Position numbers and translations under genes: made by a program. This document shows positions 6,500-7,286 of a stretch of 7,286 bases of DNA, one piece after another. Position 1 is the stretch's first letter. Each line of letters opens with the position of its first letter. The DNA is from JAOUFP01 sp947085825. Lineage in GTDB: Bacteria; Nitrospirota; Thermodesulfovibrionia; Thermodesulfovibrionales; UBA6898. The notes beneath the pieces were generated by a model, which did no database searches, had not been told where the DNA came from, and worked only from the letters and a program-made list of their open reading frames with translations. The stretch covers positions 1 through 7,286 of the forward strand of contig CAMTXX010000042.1 of assembly GCA_947085825.1 (NCBI GenBank). Reading direction: 5' to 3'.

Positions 6500-7286
6500 A
6501 TCCCAACACACAGAATTCAAACCTAACTGGCGGGATGAGTATCTTAAGGTTATTAGCGCCTTTGCAAATACTGACGGTGGGAGATTGATAATCGGTGTAA
6601 ACGATGATGGCAAGCCGATTGGTCTGAAAAATTCAAAGAAACTTCTTGAAGATATACCAAACAAGGTAAGAGATATACTCGGCATAATCCCTCGGGTTTT
6701 TCTTGAAAGTAAAAAGGGGAGAGATACATTAATAATTGAAGTAAAACCGTCCTATGCTCCAATCTCTTATGCAGGCAGATTTTTTATAAGAAGTGGCAGC
6801 ACAAATCTTGAGTTAAAAGGAAAAGAACTTTCACGATTTTTAATCTCAAAGTCAGGAAAAGACTGGGAAGGGTATGTTGAAGAAAAATCTACTATTGAAG
6901 ATATAAATTCTAAAACGATTGAAAAGTTTAAAGAACTCGCATCTAAAAGATTACCATTTGTAAAAGACGAAAAAGATAATATCAAACTGCTTGAGAAATT
7001 AAATCTGATTGAGGACGGAAAATTAAAAAGGGCGTGTATTTTGCTGTTTGGAAAAACTCCAAAGAAATTTTTTACAAGTGCATATATTAAGATTGGCAAA
7101 TTTCTATCAGATACGGATATTGTGAGTTCTGATGATGTTGAAGGTAATCTATTTGAGCAGGTGGAAAAAGCAATTGAATTATTAAGGACAAAATATCTCA
7201 TTTCAAAAATAAAGTTTGAAGGTATTTACAGAAAAGAAGAACTTGAATATCCTGAAGAGGCTTTGAGAGAAGCAATAATAAATGCT
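6480..7286 (+). CDS. AlbA_2 (Schlafen AAA_4-type) putative DNA-binding/ATP-binding protein, 5' part
   Basis: The frame is open from ATG 6480 to the window edge, giving 269 residues without a stop, so the gene is truncated by the window. The N-terminal domain matches the AlbA_2 pattern: ES7-8, EFK at 12-14, W17, SAFANTDGGRLIIGV at 26-40, DDGKPIG at 42-48, and a closing FFIRSGSTNLEL at 101-112. The middle includes RACILLFGKTP (184-194). The last residues, YPEEALREAIINA (257-269), look like the beginning of the C-terminal ATPase domain (HATPase_c_4 type) found in this family. Such proteins are annotated as transcriptional regulators or RecG-like ATP-binding proteins; the real function is mostly unknown, and they are frequent in defence islands. 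ATG 6480 is preferred over upstream TTG codons because family members begin just before the ES..EFK block; only a weak AAAAGAG tract precedes it. The gene is much more AT-rich (about 30% GC in sampled rows) than res. Confidence 0.85.
   Translation, partial: MALKSVESQHTEFKPNWRDEYLKVISAFANTDGGRLIIGVNDDGKPIGLKNSKKLLEDIPNKVRDILGIIPRVFLESKKGRDTLIIEVKPSYAPISYAGRFFIRSGSTNLELKGKELSRFLISKSGKDWEGYVEEKSTIEDINSKTIEKFKELASKRLPFVKDEKDNIKLLEKLNLIEDGKLKRACILLFGKTPKKFFTSAYIKIGKFLSDTDIVSSDDVEGNLFEQVEKAIELLRTKYLISKIKFEGIYRKEELEYPEEALREAIINA

Noticed and set aside
6767..7201. Reverse-strand ORF of 144 codons
   Set aside because: It is antisense to the AlbA_2 gene, whose motifs are clear; the Ser/Phe-rich translation is what AT-rich coding DNA gives on the opposite strand.
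1..7286. CRISPR array, tRNA, rRNA or insertion sequence ends
   Set aside because: I saw no regularly spaced repeats, cloverleaf-like segment, transposase motif or matched terminal inverted repeats by eye; a computational scan could still find weak ones.

Overview
The window is a stretch of bacterial genome (no introns, Shine-Dalgarno sites, tightly packed co-directional genes, all on the + strand) and looks like part of a defence island. The best supported unit is a type III restriction-modification operon, radC-mod-res, at 990-6282. Base composition is moderate (roughly 40-45% GC in hand-counted rows of res) and falls near 30% in the last gene. Protein style suggests a Gram-negative, possibly Nitrospirota- or Desulfobacterota-like organism, but that is an impression and not a demonstrated assignment.

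Layout. Positions 1-950 are a graveyard of broken defence genes: the middle of a type I restriction subunit HsdR (3-245), which stops just before its Walker A motif; fused to it, the C-terminal part of a DinD/BRO-like protein (229-623) with a one-base frameshift; a short stretch resembling the first residues of another DNA methyltransferase (630-749); and a 53-residue N-terminal stub of a type III-like methyltransferase that keeps its ribosome binding site (784-945). Next come radC (990-1763, JAB/JAMM domain), mod (1760-3709, split by an in-frame amber codon at 3245-3247) and res (3712-6282, helicase plus PD-ExK nuclease, apparently intact). radC overlaps mod by ATGA, and mod ends 2 bases before res. 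A 197-base gap with possible gene debris follows, then the 5' part of an AT-rich gene for an AlbA_2 (Schlafen AAA_4-type) putative DNA-binding/ATP-binding protein that runs off the window at 7286.

How it works together. Mod recognises and methylates an asymmetric site (N6-adenine in known systems); Res needs Mod for site recognition and cleaves unmethylated DNA after ATP hydrolysis. Here the Mod catalytic motifs all lie before the amber codon, while about 150 C-terminal residues lie after it in the same frame. The system is therefore either recently inactivated, dependent on amber readthrough, or working as a split Mod. Tight coupling of RadC to Mod suggests, but does not prove, an accessory role for RadC in this system. 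The most interesting points are the amber-split mod beside an intact res, the radC coupling, and the stacked remnants of at least two other restriction systems just upstream.
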